A stretch of 9,322 bases of DNA, taken from contig JAEXEM010000086.1 of the NCBI GenBank assembly GCA_023401045.1, positions 1 through 9,322 on the forward strand, written 5' to 3'. The notes below the pieces were generated by a model that saw only the letters and a list, made by a program, of their open reading frames with translations, ran no database searches and was not told the DNA's origin. The position numbers were made by a program, and so were the translations under genes. Below are positions 1-7,046 of the stretch, piece by piece. Position 1 is the stretch's first letter. The number at the start of each line of letters is the position of its first letter. This DNA is from Actinomycetes bacterium. GTDB lineage: Bacteria; Actinomycetota; Actinomycetes; Actinomycetales; Cellulomonadaceae.

Positions 1-886
1 GGACGACGAGGAGCGGGACGGGACGGCCGGTCGCCCGCAGCACGCCCGCCGCCCGGACGAGCACGTCGGGCGCCTTGAGCGGCTGCACCCTCCCGGCGAA
101 CAGGACGACGGGACGGTCGGCCGGGAGGCCGAGCCGCCGTCGCGCCTCCGCGCGCGCCCCGGGCGGGCCCGGGCGGAAGCGGTCGAGGTCGACACCCGGT
201 TCGACGACGTGGACCCGGGTGGGGTCCGCACCGTAGAGCGCGACGAGGTCGTCGGCCTCCTCACGCGTCGACGCGACGAGCGCGTCCGCGTCGGCGACGA
301 CCTGCTCCTCCCCGACGACCCGCACCGTCGGCTCGCGTGCGTCACCGGGGCCGAGGTTCGCGTTCTTCACCTTCGCGAGGGTGTGGGCGGTGTGGACGAG
401 CGGCACCTCCCAGCGCCGCGCGGCCACCGCGCCGACCTGACCGGAGAGCCAGTAGTGGGAGTGCACGACGTCGTACCACCCGGGCCGGCGGGCGGCCTCG
501 GACCGCAGCACGCCGGCGGCCATGCCGCACAGCACACCCGGAAGGTCGTTCTTGTCGAGGGCCTCGAACGGGCCCGCGGGCACGTGGTGGACGAGCACCG
601 GGGGCGTCACCCCCGCGGGCACCTCGTCGGCGAGCAGGACGGCGCGGGACTCCGCCTCGGGCAGCGGGCGGCCTGCCGCGTCGGTGCCGTCGAGCACCAC
701 CGTCTCCGGGACGTCCGACCGGGTGGCCCGGGTGAACACCTCGACACGTGCGCCCCGGGCCGCGAGCGCGTGCGCGAGCTCGAGGACGTAGACGTTCATG
801 CCGCCGGCGTCGCCCGTCCCGGGCTGCTCGAGCGGGGACGTGTGCACCGAGAGCATGGCGACTCGGGGCGCTCTCTCGGCGGTCAC
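1..886 (-). CDS. mshA: D-inositol-3-phosphate glycosyltransferase MshA (3' end cut off by window)
   Basis: This enzyme joins GlcNAc from UDP-GlcNAc to 1D-myo-inositol 3-phosphate, the first committed step of mycothiol synthesis in the cytoplasm. The 295 visible residues read as a GT4/GT-B glycosyltransferase and match my memory of Mycobacterium tuberculosis MshA closely: [20 protein letters not shown] (residues 12-31), [12 protein letters not shown] (105-116), [11 protein letters not shown] (142-152), [12 protein letters not shown] (165-176), and [12 protein letters not shown] (263-274), which holds the UDP-binding Arg266 and Lys271. About 28 extra residues (near 60-98) sit between FTRAT and VLVHHV compared with the mycobacterial protein. 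The C-terminal third, with the remaining donor-site residues, lies outside the window. The GTG start at 886 is chosen because GAGGTGAC lies a suitable distance upstream; an in-frame ATG at 856 would cut the first beta strand. The gene lies 60 bases after iolE on the same strand. Confidence 0.95.
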   Translation of the reverse strand, partial: MTAERAPRVAMLSVHTSPLEQPGTGDAGGMNVYVLELAHALAARGARVEVFTRATRSDVPETVVLDGTDAAGRPLPEAESRAVLLADEVPAGVTPPVLVHHVPAGPFEALDKNDLPGVLCGMAAGVLRSEAARRPGWYDVVHSHYWLSGQVGAVAARRWEVPLVHTAHTLAKVKNANLGPGDAREPTVRVVGEEQVVADADALVASTREEADDLVALYGADPTRVHVVEPGVDLDRFRPGPPGARAEARRRLGLPADRPVVLFAGRVQPLKAPDVLVRAAGVLRATGRPVPLLVV

Positions 887-906
887 GCCACCATTGTCAC
901 CTCGCG

Positions 907-944
907 CCGGCGGGCGGCCGGACCGCGCCCGCCCGCCGGGCGGG
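907..944 (-). promoter_or_regulatory. Two overlapping GC hairpins between iolE and mshA
   Basis: The 60-base spacer between iolE and mshA contains a perfect 11-bp inverted repeat (907-917 with 929-939, 11-base loop). A second perfect 8-bp inverted repeat (928-935 with 937-944) shares bases 929-939 with it, so only one can form at a time. Neither is followed by a run of T on the minus strand, so this is not a classical intrinsic terminator. The mshA ribosome site lies just beyond the structure. It may partly block read-through or protect the iolE transcript end. Confidence 0.5.
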
Positions 945-946
945 GG

Positions 947-1837
947 TCACAGCGCGCGCAGGGTCCCGTCGACGTACGCCCGGGCGGTGAGCGCGGCCTC
1001 CAGCGGGTCGTGGACCGCCGGGTCCTGCTCGGCCTCGATCATGATCCAGCCGCGGTAGCCGTGCTCGAGGAGCAGGCGGTACGGCTCGCGGAAGTCGATG
1101 GCGCCGTCACCGGGGACGGTGAACATGCCCGCGAGGAAGGACTCGACGAAGGACGCGCCCTTCTGGCGGCAGGCGGCGAGCACGTCGGCGCGCACGTCCT
1201 TGAAGTGCACGTGGCGCACCCGGTCGACGTGCGCGCGCAGCAGCGGCATGACGTCACCGTCGGACACGTGGATGTGGCCGGTGTCGAACAGCAGGCTGAC
1301 ACGCGCCGGGTCGGTGGCGGCCATGAGGCGTGCCGTCTCCTCGGCGGTCTGCACGACCGTGCCCATGTGGTGGTGGTAGACGAGCACCAGGCCGTGCTCG
1401 ACGGCGATCTCGCCGAGGGCCTCGAGCCCGCGGGCGAGGACCTCCCACTCGGCGTCGTCGAGGCTCGGGCGGGTGCCGAAGACGTTCTCGGGGAGCTGCT
1501 GGATGGACCTGGTCTGCTCGGAGACGACGACGCGCCGGGCGCCGACGGCCTGCAGGTACTCGCAGGTGCGGCGGAACTCGGCGGCCACGGCGTCGAGACC
1601 GTCACGGACCAGGTAGGAGGAGAACCACTGGGCGGCGATGCGCAGGTCACGGGCCTGGAGCTGGGTGTTCAGCTCGTCCGCGGAGGGGAAGAACCCTCCG
1701 ACCTCGGTGCCGGCGAAGCCCGACGTCACGATGTCGTCGAGCACCCGCTCGAGGGTGTTCTCGGCGCCGAGCTCGGGCAGGTCGTCGTTCCGCCAGCCGA
1801 TGGGGGCGATGCCCCAGGTGATCGAGGCGTGGTCCAT
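947..1837 (-). CDS. iolE: Myo-inosose-2 dehydratase IolE
   Basis: IolE removes water from 2-keto-myo-inositol (scyllo-inosose) to give the trihydroxycyclohexane-1,2-dione, the second step of inositol breakdown after IolG. The 296 residues form an AP-endonuclease-2/sugar isomerase type TIM barrel. They agree with Bacillus subtilis IolE, as I recall it, almost end to end: [11 protein letters not shown] (9-19), TEVGGFFP (44-51), SEQT (106-109), LVYHHHMGT (152-160), LLFDTGH (182-188), HVHFKD (209-214), MFTVPGDG (238-245) and IEAEQDP (267-273). Length also matches (about 297). The ATG at 1837 is preceded by AAGGAG at good spacing. It follows nagB by 25 bases and is the sixth gene of the minus-strand unit. 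The later enzymes IolD, IolB, IolC and IolJ are not in the window, so the product must be handled by genes elsewhere. The fit to IolE is far better than to generic sugar epimerases. Confidence 0.93.
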   Translation of the reverse strand: MDHASITWGIAPIGWRNDDLPELGAENTLERVLDDIVTSGFAGTEVGGFFPSADELNTQLQARDLRIAAQWFSSYLVRDGLDAVAAEFRRTCEYLQAVGARRVVVSEQTRSIQQLPENVFGTRPSLDDAEWEVLARGLEALGEIAVEHGLVLVYHHHMGTVVQTAEETARLMAATDPARVSLLFDTGHIHVSDGDVMPLLRAHVDRVRHVHFKDVRADVLAACRQKGASFVESFLAGMFTVPGDGAIDFREPYRLLLEHGYRGWIMIEAEQDPAVHDPLEAALTARAYVDGTLRAL

Positions 1838-1862
1838 GGTCGTTCTCCTTCGTCGTGCCTGG

Positions 1863-2615
1863 TCAGCGGGTCCCGGACGCGGTGGCGAGCACCCGGCTCG
1901 CGGCGGGCTCGTCCGCGAGGACGACGAGACCGGGGTGGGTGCGCAGCGCCGTCGCCGGGGCGTGCGGCCCCACAGGGCCGCGCAGCAGCTCCTCGAGGGC
2001 CGGCGCCTTCGCCTCCCCCGTCACCATGAGCACGAGCAGACGCGCGCGCGCGATCGTCGCGAGCCCCTGCGTCAGCGCACGGCGCGGCACCCTGCCGACG
2101 TCACCGCCGAAGAACCGGGCGTTGTCCTGCAGCGTCCGCTCCGACAGCGTCGTCACGTGCGTCGGCGCGTCGGGCGGGGTCCCCGGCATGTTGAACGCGA
2201 CGTGACCGTCCGCCCCCAGGCCGAGGACCTGGAGGTCGATGCCGCCGCTCGCAGCGATCGCCGCGTCGTACCGCGCGGCCGCGGCCTCGAGGTCGACCGC
2301 GTCGACGTCCGGCGCGTGCACCGCGTCGGCCGGCAGCCCGACCGGCCCCGCGAGCTCGCGCAGCACGACGTTCCGGTACCGCTCGGGGTGCTCCGGCGGC
2401 AGCCCGACGTACTCGTCGAGGAGGAACGCCCGGCAGCCCGCGAACGACAGGCCGTCCCGGGCGCGCCGCGCGAGGTGCGCGTACAGCCCGAGCGGGGTGG
2501 AGCCGGTCGCGACCCCGAGCACGCTCGCCGGCACCTTCCGCACCTGCTCGGTGACGAGGTCCGCGGCCGCGAGGGCCACGTCCTGCGACGTCGGCAGGAT
2601 CCGTACCTCTCTCAC
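1863..2615 (-). CDS. nagB: NagB-family glucosamine-6-phosphate deaminase with a substituted catalytic Glu
   Basis: The NagB family converts glucosamine 6-phosphate to fructose 6-phosphate and ammonia. The 250-residue protein aligns with Escherichia coli NagB with a constant five-residue offset. It has the phosphate loop [12 protein letters not shown] (34-45), [14 protein letters not shown] (67-80, with Asp67 as the Asp72 equivalent), GADGHVAFN (134-142, Asp136 and His138), Arg167 in NARFF and Lys203 in GEAKA. The position matching catalytic Glu148 is Met143, because the usual NEP reads NMP. The C-terminal allosteric tail of the E. coli enzyme is absent, as in many monomeric or non-allosteric homologues. 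The GTG start at 2615 overlaps the permease stop by four bases (GTGA), with AAGGAG just upstream, so the two are translationally coupled. Family membership is certain. The reaction is less so because of Met143: it may be a weak deaminase, an isomerase or an enzyme for a related amino-sugar phosphate. Confidence 0.85.
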   Translation of the reverse strand: MREVRILPTSQDVALAAADLVTEQVRKVPASVLGVATGSTPLGLYAHLARRARDGLSFAGCRAFLLDEYVGLPPEHPERYRNVVLRELAGPVGLPADAVHAPDVDAVDLEAAAARYDAAIAASGGIDLQVLGLGADGHVAFNMPGTPPDAPTHVTTLSERTLQDNARFFGGDVGRVPRRALTQGLATIARARLLVLMVTGEAKAPALEELLRGPVGPHAPATALRTHPGLVVLADEPAASRVLATASGTR

Positions 2616-3430
2616 TCCTTCACCGCCCCTTCGATCATGCCCTTGATGAAGTGCCGCTGCAGGAAGAGGTAGACGACGACGACGGGCAGCGCCACGAGCA
2701 CAGCGGCCGCGGCGAGCAGGACCGTCCCCTGCACGTACTGGCCCTGGAAGAACGCCAGGCCCAGCGGTGCGGTCCGCACCGTGCCGCGCGGCGACATCAC
2801 CAGCGGGATGAGGAACTCGTTCCACGTCCACATGAAAGTGAGCACGACGAGCGTCGTGATGGCCGGGCGGCCGATCGGCACGAGCACCTGCCAGAGGATG
2901 CGGTGCGACCCGGCGCCGTCGATGCGCGCGGCCTCGACGAGGGACGCGCTCGACCCGCGGAAGTAGGCGCGCATCCAGTACGTGCCGAACGCGATCGACT
3001 GCGCGACCTGCGGCAGCACGATCGCCCACAGGGTGTTGGTGAGCCCCAGCGACCTCATGTCGAAGTAGAGCGGGACGATGATCGCCTCGCTCGGCACCAT
3101 GATGCCGAGCAGGAACACGTAGAACACGACCTCGCGCCCGCGGAACGTCATGGTGCCCAGCGCGTACGCGGCCATGACGGAGCACACGAGCGCGATCGAC
3201 ACCGTGGTCGTCGAGACGATCACCGACGTGAGCATGTACTGGCTGAAGCGCCCCTGCTCCCACGCGGCGAGGAAGTTGCCCCAGTGGATCGGGCCGCCCT
3301 CGCGTGCGGCGGCCGCGTTCTCCGGGCCGAGGGCCGTCACGAGGATCGTGAGGACCGGACCGAGCGCGAACAGCGCGAAGAGGCCGAGCACGAGGTAGTT
3401 GGCGGCACGTTCCGTGCGCGAGATGGTCAT
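2612..3430 (-). CDS. Carbohydrate ABC transporter permease, MalG type (CUT1)
   Basis: This is an inner-membrane permease subunit that pairs with the protein encoded just upstream to form the sugar channel. The 272 residues show about six hydrophobic helices, the first at roughly 12-33. The cytoplasmic EAA loop reads EAARIDGAG (166-174), followed by the typical W-N-E-F-L-I-P-L element (203-210) of MalG-like subunits, and the protein ends in the usual [14 protein letters not shown]. The ATG at 3430 overlaps the preceding stop codon (ATGA), and a longer upstream reading has no support. No ATP-binding subunit is encoded in the window. CUT1 systems in Actinobacteria commonly share one ATPase (MsiK) made elsewhere, which I infer here. 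The substrate cannot be read from the permease. Confidence 0.93.
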   Translation of the reverse strand: MTISRTERAANYLVLGLFALFALGPVLTILVTALGPENAAAAREGGPIHWGNFLAAWEQGRFSQYMLTSVIVSTTTVSIALVCSVMAAYALGTMTFRGREVVFYVFLLGIMVPSEAIIVPLYFDMRSLGLTNTLWAIVLPQVAQSIAFGTYWMRAYFRGSSASLVEAARIDGAGSHRILWQVLVPIGRPAITTLVVLTFMWTWNEFLIPLVMSPRGTVRTAPLGLAFFQGQYVQGTVLLAAAAVLVALPVVVVYLFLQRHFIKGMIEGAVKE

Positions 3431-4365
3431 GACGCCGACCTGTCCCCCAGCCGGTTGACGACCAGGTTGATGAGGAAGATGAGCGCGGTGAGCGTGATGC
3501 CGACCGCCGCTGCCATGCCGACCTCGCCGAGCTGGAACGCGTGCCGGTAGACCTCGTACGACGGCACCGTGGTCGACCCGCCGGGACCGCCGCTCGTCGT
3601 CACGTAGACGAGGTCGAACGTCTTGAGCGCAGCGATGATCGTCAGCGTGAGCGCGACCGCGATCTGCGCGCGCACCGACGGCAGGGTGATGGTGAAGAAC
3701 TCCCGCACGACACCGGCGCCGTCGAGGCGGGCCGCCTCGTACTGCTCGGTCGGGATCTGCGCCATGCCGGCGAGCAGCAGCACCGTCACCAGACCCATCG
3801 ACACCCACGTGCCGATGAAGCCGACGGCGGGCAGCGCGAACGTGTAGTCACCGAGCCAGGGACGCGCGAGCGCGTCGAGCCCGACGGCCCTCAGACCGCT
3901 GTTGAGCAGACCGTTCGGTGCGTAGATCTGCCGCCAGGCGACCGCGACGACGACCATCGCGACGACCTGCGGGAGGAACACGACGGTGCGGAAGAACGAC
4001 AGCCCGCGGACGTTCCCTCGGTGCAGCGTCGCAGCGAGCACCAGCCCGATGGCGAGCGGGATGATCGAGTAGAAGACGATGAGGACGAGGGCGTGGCCGA
4101 AGGCGGCGCGCAGCGCCGGCTCCTGGACGACCGCGACGTAGTTCGACAGCCCGGCGAACGTGCCGACGCCGAGCCCGTCCCACTCGTACATCGAGATCTG
4201 CACGGCGCGCCCGATGGGGAACAGCATGAACGCGCCGTAGAACACCGCGGCCGGCAGCAGGAACCCGAGCGGGACCCACCACCGACGACGGGACCGGGAG
4301 CGCCCGGGGGCGGGCGGCGGCGCCGCCCGCCCCCGGACCAGCTCGCTAGCCGGTGAAGTCGGCAT
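3427..4365 (-). CDS. Carbohydrate ABC transporter permease, MalF type (CUT1)
   Basis: This is the partner permease of the importer. The 312 residues begin with a Pro/Arg-rich cytoplasmic tail (1-30) and continue with hydrophobic helices at about 31-53, 90-112, 126-146, 177-200, 234-250 and 284-304. The EAA loop is EAARLDGAG (210-218), followed by FFTITLP. TSGGPGGSTTVPSYEVYRHAF (257-277) is typical of the subfamily. The ATG at 4365 lies 20 bases inside the end of the binding-protein gene, with GAGGCGG a few bases upstream. No other ATG or GTG occurs before the first membrane helix, so this start is the likely one. Codons 10-21 lie in a perfect GC-rich inverted repeat, which explains the odd RGRAAPPPAPGR stretch. 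The gene ends in a four-base overlap with the next permease. Confidence 0.92.
   Translation of the reverse strand: MPTSPASELVRGRAAPPPAPGRSRSRRRWWVPLGFLLPAAVFYGAFMLFPIGRAVQISMYEWDGLGVGTFAGLSNYVAVVQEPALRAAFGHALVLIVFYSIIPLAIGLVLAATLHRGNVRGLSFFRTVVFLPQVVAMVVVAVAWRQIYAPNGLLNSGLRAVGLDALARPWLGDYTFALPAVGFIGTWVSMGLVTVLLLAGMAQIPTEQYEAARLDGAGVVREFFTITLPSVRAQIAVALTLTIIAALKTFDLVYVTTSGGPGGSTTVPSYEVYRHAFQLGEVGMAAAVGITLTALIFLINLVVNRLGDRSAS
4304..4336 (-). promoter_or_regulatory. Perfect 16-bp inverted repeat after the binding-protein stop
   Basis: Bases 4304-4319 and 4321-4336 are exact reverse complements around one central base. This gives an almost pure G/C stem nine bases past the binding-protein stop codon (4346-4348). 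No T run follows, so it is not an ordinary terminator. In maltose-type operons a hairpin at this junction protects the binding-protein mRNA and lowers permease output; I infer the same role here. Unusually, it lies within the coding sequence of the permease gene rather than between genes. Confidence 0.7.
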
Positions 4366-5704
4366 AGTCCGCCTCGAGCGTGCCGAGGTACTCGGCCGGG
4401 GTGACCTGCGCCGCGATGAGGTCCTGCAGAGCGGCCGCGAGCGTGTCGTAGAACGACGGCGTCGCCCAGTCGAGGTACGGCAGGACCGAGCCCTGCGTCG
4501 TCACCTGGTCCCACGTGCGGTAGACGTCACCGAGGACGCCGTCGGCGGGGGCGAGCTCCGCCGTGCGGTTGACCGGCATGTTGCCCGTCTCGGCGAGGAT
4601 CTCCATCGCGTCGTCGTTCGTGATGAAGTCGATGTAGGCGGCCGCGACGTCGGGCGCGTCGGAGGCCTTCGTCACCGCGAACGGCAGACCGGTCGCACCC
4701 GTGGTGGCGTACGTGCCGGACGAGGTCTGCGGCAGGAAGAAGCCGACCTCGTCGCCCATCGCGTCACCCAGGTCCGCGGCGAGCCACGAGCCACCGATGA
4801 GGAAGACGCCCTGGCCCTCGGTCAGCGCCTGCCAGGCGGCGTCGTAGTCGGTGCCGTTGATGCCGTCGTTGAAGTAGCCGGCGGCGACCCACTCCTGGAG
4901 CTTGGCCGCGGCCGCCTCGTTCTCGGGCGACTCCCAGGACGCGCCGGGGTTGCCGAGGCCGAGGGCGACGATGTCCTCGACGTCGACGAACTCGGGCTGC
5001 AGCGGGCCGAAGACGTGCATGGCGGGCCAGCCGTCGACGTTGCCGAGCTGGACCGGGATCTCGCCGGCCGCCTTCGCGGCCGCCAGCGCGTCCTCGAACT
5101 CGTCCCAGGTGCCGGGCAGGTCGAGGCCGAGCGCCTCGAGCTTCGTCTTGTTGTAGAAGATGCCGACGACCTCGCCGACCTGGGCCAGGCCGTAGAGGTT
5201 CTCGCCGCCGAACTCCTTGCCGTCGGCCGAGTACGACGAGTACGTGAGGACGCTCTCGCCGTAGCGGTCGTACCAGCCGTACGCCTCGGCGTACTCGTTG
5301 AGCGGCAGGAGCTGGTCGGCCTCGACGAACGCGCCCATCGTGGAGCGACCGTTGTTCGCCTGGACGACGTCGGGGGCGTCGTTGTCCGTGAGGGCGAGGC
5401 GCAGCGTCGTGCCGAGGTCCTCGAAGGACTGCGAGTTGCGCTCGATCGTGACGTTCGGGTACTTCTCCTCGAACGCCGCGTTGAGCTTCTCCATCTGCTC
5501 GTTCTGACCGCCGCGGACCTCCTGGTCCCACACGGTCAGGGTGACGTCGCCGAGGCTCGCGATGTCGGTCGTGATGCCGCCGGCGTCGCTGCTCGGCTCG
5601 GGGTCGGACCCGGAGCCGGAGCCCGGGGCGCAGGCGGCGACGGCGAGCGTGGCCACGGCGATCGCCGCGAGCCCGATCCGCCGGGGCGTGGACGGTGCTG
5701 TCAT
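4346..5704 (-). CDS. Extracellular sugar-binding lipoprotein of an ABC importer (CUT1, family 1)
   Basis: This lipid-anchored protein captures the sugar outside the membrane and delivers it to the two permeases encoded next. The 452 residues start with a lipoprotein signal: positively charged TPRRIG, a hydrophobic stretch, then the lipobox VAAC with Cys25 as the lipid site. A flexible Gly/Ser/Asp/Pro linker (about 28-42) follows. The body has family-1 binding-protein features: LTVWDQE (55-61), an early helix ending in FEEKYPNVTIE, PDVVQANNG, an FYNKTKLEALGL-PGTWDEF block and a C-terminal helix. Many Trp, Tyr, Asp and Glu residues suit a carbohydrate pocket. ATG 5704 is chosen over an in-frame ATG at 5764 because it has GAGGA upstream and puts the signal peptide at the N-terminus. 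The 3' end overlaps the first permease by 20 bases. Ligand unknown. Confidence 0.93.
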   Translation of the reverse strand: MTAPSTPRRIGLAAIAVATLAVAACAPGSGSGSDPEPSSDAGGITTDIASLGDVTLTVWDQEVRGGQNEQMEKLNAAFEEKYPNVTIERNSQSFEDLGTTLRLALTDNDAPDVVQANNGRSTMGAFVEADQLLPLNEYAEAYGWYDRYGESVLTYSSYSADGKEFGGENLYGLAQVGEVVGIFYNKTKLEALGLDLPGTWDEFEDALAAAKAAGEIPVQLGNVDGWPAMHVFGPLQPEFVDVEDIVALGLGNPGASWESPENEAAAAKLQEWVAAGYFNDGINGTDYDAAWQALTEGQGVFLIGGSWLAADLGDAMGDEVGFFLPQTSSGTYATTGATGLPFAVTKASDAPDVAAAYIDFITNDDAMEILAETGNMPVNRTAELAPADGVLGDVYRTWDQVTTQGSVLPYLDWATPSFYDTLAAALQDLIAAQVTPAEYLGTLEADYADFTG

Positions 5705-5724
5705 CGTCTTCCTCTTCTGTCGGG

Positions 5725-5743
5725 GAACCGGGGGGGACGGTTC
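5725..5743 (-). other. Short hairpin in the kinase-binding protein spacer
   Basis: The 56-base spacer (5705-5760) holds a 6-bp perfect inverted repeat (5725-5730 with 5738-5743) whose loop is a C run in the mRNA. It precedes the binding-protein ribosome site. It may mark a processing or stabilising site that lets the binding protein be made in excess. I see no clear promoter here. Confidence 0.35.
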
Positions 5744-5760
5744 GTTGGATCGGTGAGTGC

Positions 5761-6888
5761 TCATGCCTGCACCGAGTGCGGGGTGCCGGGGCCGGGCGGC
5801 TCCGGCAGGTCGGAGTGGACGGTGAGGGTCGCGTCGGCCCGGCGCACCCGCGCGGCGGGGTGCGTGGGGACGACGTCGTCGAGGAACCCGTAGCGCCGGA
5901 CGAGCTCGCGGTCGCCGCCGGCGCGCACGACGGACCACCAGTCGCTGATGTCGCCCCAGCCGGGTGCCGCGAGGGAGCCCCCGAACTGCTGGACGGCGAG
6001 TGCGGAGCACAGCGCGGAGAAGGCGAGCCGGTCGGCCAGCGGCCACTGCGCGAGGGTGCCGACGACGAGTGCCGCGGCGAACACGTCGCCGGCTCCCGTC
6101 GGGTCGATCGCGTGCACCTCGACGCGCGGCACGCTCGCGGTCTCGCCGGTCGTCGCGTCGTGCGCGACGGCACCGTCGGCCCCACGGGTGACGACGGCGA
6201 GCGGCACGTGCTCGCTCAGCACGGACAGCGCGGCCTGCGGGGTGTCCGTGCGGGTGTACGCCATCGCCTCGACCTGGTTGGGCGAGAACGCGTGGCACGA
6301 CGCGAGCGGCTCGAGCCGCGCCCGGTCCCAGGTGCCGGTGGGGTCCCACCCGATGTCGGCGAAGACGAGGGCGCCGGCGTGTGCGGACCGCAGCCACCAC
6401 GGCTCGTGCTCGAGGGGGCCGGACGGCAGCTCGATGAGCGCGGAGCGCGTCGCGGGCGGCGCGCCGACGAGGTCGTCGGCACCGACGGGGAACTCGTGGC
6501 CGTGCGTCACCATCGCGCGGTCGCCGTCCATGGCGATCGAGACCGTGACCGCGGTGTGCCACCTCTCGTGCATCCGCGAGCGGGACAGGTCGACGCCCTC
6601 CGAACGTGCGAGCACGTCCCAGCACCAGCGGCCGTACGCGTCGTCGCCGAAGCCGGCGGCGAGGCCGGTGCGCAGCCCGAGCCTGCGTGCGGCGACCGCG
6701 AGGTTCGCGATGCCGCCGGGGCCGGAGCCCATGCCGGCGGCCCAGACCTCCTGGCCGGGCACGACCGGGGCGGGCAGGTCGGTGAAGACGATGTCGAAGA
6801 AGACCGGGCCGGCCATGAGCACGTCGAGGACGGGCTCACCGGCGGCCGGCGGCGATGTCGTCCCGATGATGACCTCCTCGTGCACCAC
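5761..6888 (-). CDS. PfkB/ribokinase-family carbohydrate kinase
   Basis: This cytoplasmic kinase transfers phosphate from ATP to a sugar hydroxyl. With the GTG at 6888 as start it has 375 residues. Family signatures are GSGPGGIANLAVAARRLG (54-71, the glycine-rich PfkB signature 1), FSPNQVEA (201-208), TRGADGA (234-240) and DPTGAGD (262-268), with Asp268 as the catalytic base. The first strand is LMAGPVFFDIVF. An upstream ATG at 6969 would give 402 residues, but it lies at the edge of the -35 element of the predicted promoter and so outside the mRNA. A GGAGGG lies 11 bases before the GTG, and a second GTG follows directly at 6885. It does not show the LDYRPYTW block of IolC, so I do not call it 5-keto-2-deoxygluconate kinase. 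As first gene of the importer unit and divergent from a GH4 gene, it may phosphorylate the imported sugar or glycoside. Substrate unproven. Confidence 0.87.
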   Translation of the reverse strand: MVHEEVIIGTTSPPAAGEPVLDVLMAGPVFFDIVFTDLPAPVVPGQEVWAAGMGSGPGGIANLAVAARRLGLRTGLAAGFGDDAYGRWCWDVLARSEGVDLSRSRMHERWHTAVTVSIAMDGDRAMVTHGHEFPVGADDLVGAPPATRSALIELPSGPLEHEPWWLRSAHAGALVFADIGWDPTGTWDRARLEPLASCHAFSPNQVEAMAYTRTDTPQAALSVLSEHVPLAVVTRGADGAVAHDATTGETASVPRVEVHAIDPTGAGDVFAAALVVGTLAQWPLADRLAFSALCSALAVQQFGGSLAAPGWGDISDWWSVVRAGGDRELVRRYGFLDDVVPTHPAARVRRADATLTVHSDLPEPPGPGTPHSVQA

Positions 6889-6908
6889 AGGCGCGAGCGC
6901 CCTCCGGT

Positions 6909-6926
6909 GGTCGCGGCTCTGCGACC
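6909..6926 (-). other. Leader hairpin of the kinase mRNA
   Basis: A perfect 6-bp inverted repeat (6909-6914 with 6921-6926, 6-base loop) would form almost at the 5' end of the predicted minus-strand transcript, before the ribosome site of the kinase. Such 5' stems can protect mRNA from decay. It is too simple to call a riboswitch. Confidence 0.35.
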
Positions 6927-6935
6927 TTGCCGAGG

Positions 6936-6965
6936 ACCATAACTGCGCGCTGACACCAGTTTCAA
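6936..6965 (-). promoter_or_regulatory. Sigma70-type promoter of the minus-strand operon
   Basis: On the minus strand TTGAAA (6965-6960) is followed after 18 bases by TATGGT (6941-6936). The -35 matches the consensus TTGACA at five of six positions, and the -10 fits the actinobacterial TANNNT. Transcription would begin near 6929, giving a leader of about 40 bases before GTG 6888. The AT content is well above that of the surrounding sequence. A DeoR-bound site overlapping the -35 is plausible. Confidence 0.6.
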
Positions 6966-7040
6966 GCATCTTCGATCACAGTTCGGAGACAAAGAGCCTG
7001 TACGAGTGCTCGCTCTTGCACTGTTATGACTGCTAGCATC
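6957..7040. promoter_or_regulatory. Candidate operator repeats in the divergent promoter region
   Basis: Several small repeats lie between the two promoters. They are an inverted repeat AGTGC-N8-GCACT (7005-7009 with 7018-7022); an 8-bp palindrome TGCTAGCA (7031-7038) on the deoR -10; two copies of AGCATC in a similar surround (6965-6970 overlapping the minus -35, and 7035-7040 overlapping the plus -10, 70 bases apart); and CAGTT at 6957 and 6979. Any of these could be the binding site of the adjacent DeoR repressor. None is long enough to settle which. Confidence 0.35.
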
Positions 7041-7046
7041 GCCAAC
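7034..7046 (+). promoter_or_regulatory. -10 element for a probably leaderless deoR transcript
   Basis: TAGCAT (7034-7039) fits the TANNNT -10 pattern and ends seven bases before the ATG at 7047, the spacing expected when transcription starts at the start codon itself. No ribosome site is visible before this ATG. I cannot find a good -35 at the right distance (TTGCAC at 7016-7021 is only 12 bases away). Confidence 0.45.

Noticed and set aside
209..2029. Long plus-strand open frame of about 600 codons
   Set aside because: It lies antisense to mshA, iolE and nagB, whose proteins match known families. Its product is rich in Arg, Gly, His, Val and Asp, as expected for a shadow frame in GC-rich DNA.
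4304..4336. Intrinsic terminator after the binding-protein gene
   Set aside because: No T run follows the stem and it lies inside the coding sequence of the next gene, which continues intact.
4346..6625. A 759-codon frame that appears to fuse an unknown domain to the binding protein
   Set aside because: The extra N-terminal part is a shadow of the kinase gene in another frame. The lipoprotein signal and ribosome site place the real start at 5704.
5761..6888. Kinase as IolC (5-dehydro-2-deoxygluconokinase), suggested by iolE and the iolG-like gene
   Set aside because: It lacks the LDYRPYTW-type block and other features I recall of IolC; only the general PfkB motifs agree.
5695..6942. Plus-strand frame of about 415 codons opposite the kinase
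   Set aside because: Low-complexity product with no recognisable motif, antisense to a gene with clear PfkB signatures.
7026..7046. Upstream ATG of deoR as the real start
   Set aside because: No ribosome site, and the added residues MTASIAN do not belong to the family N-terminus; the -10 box overlaps this stretch.
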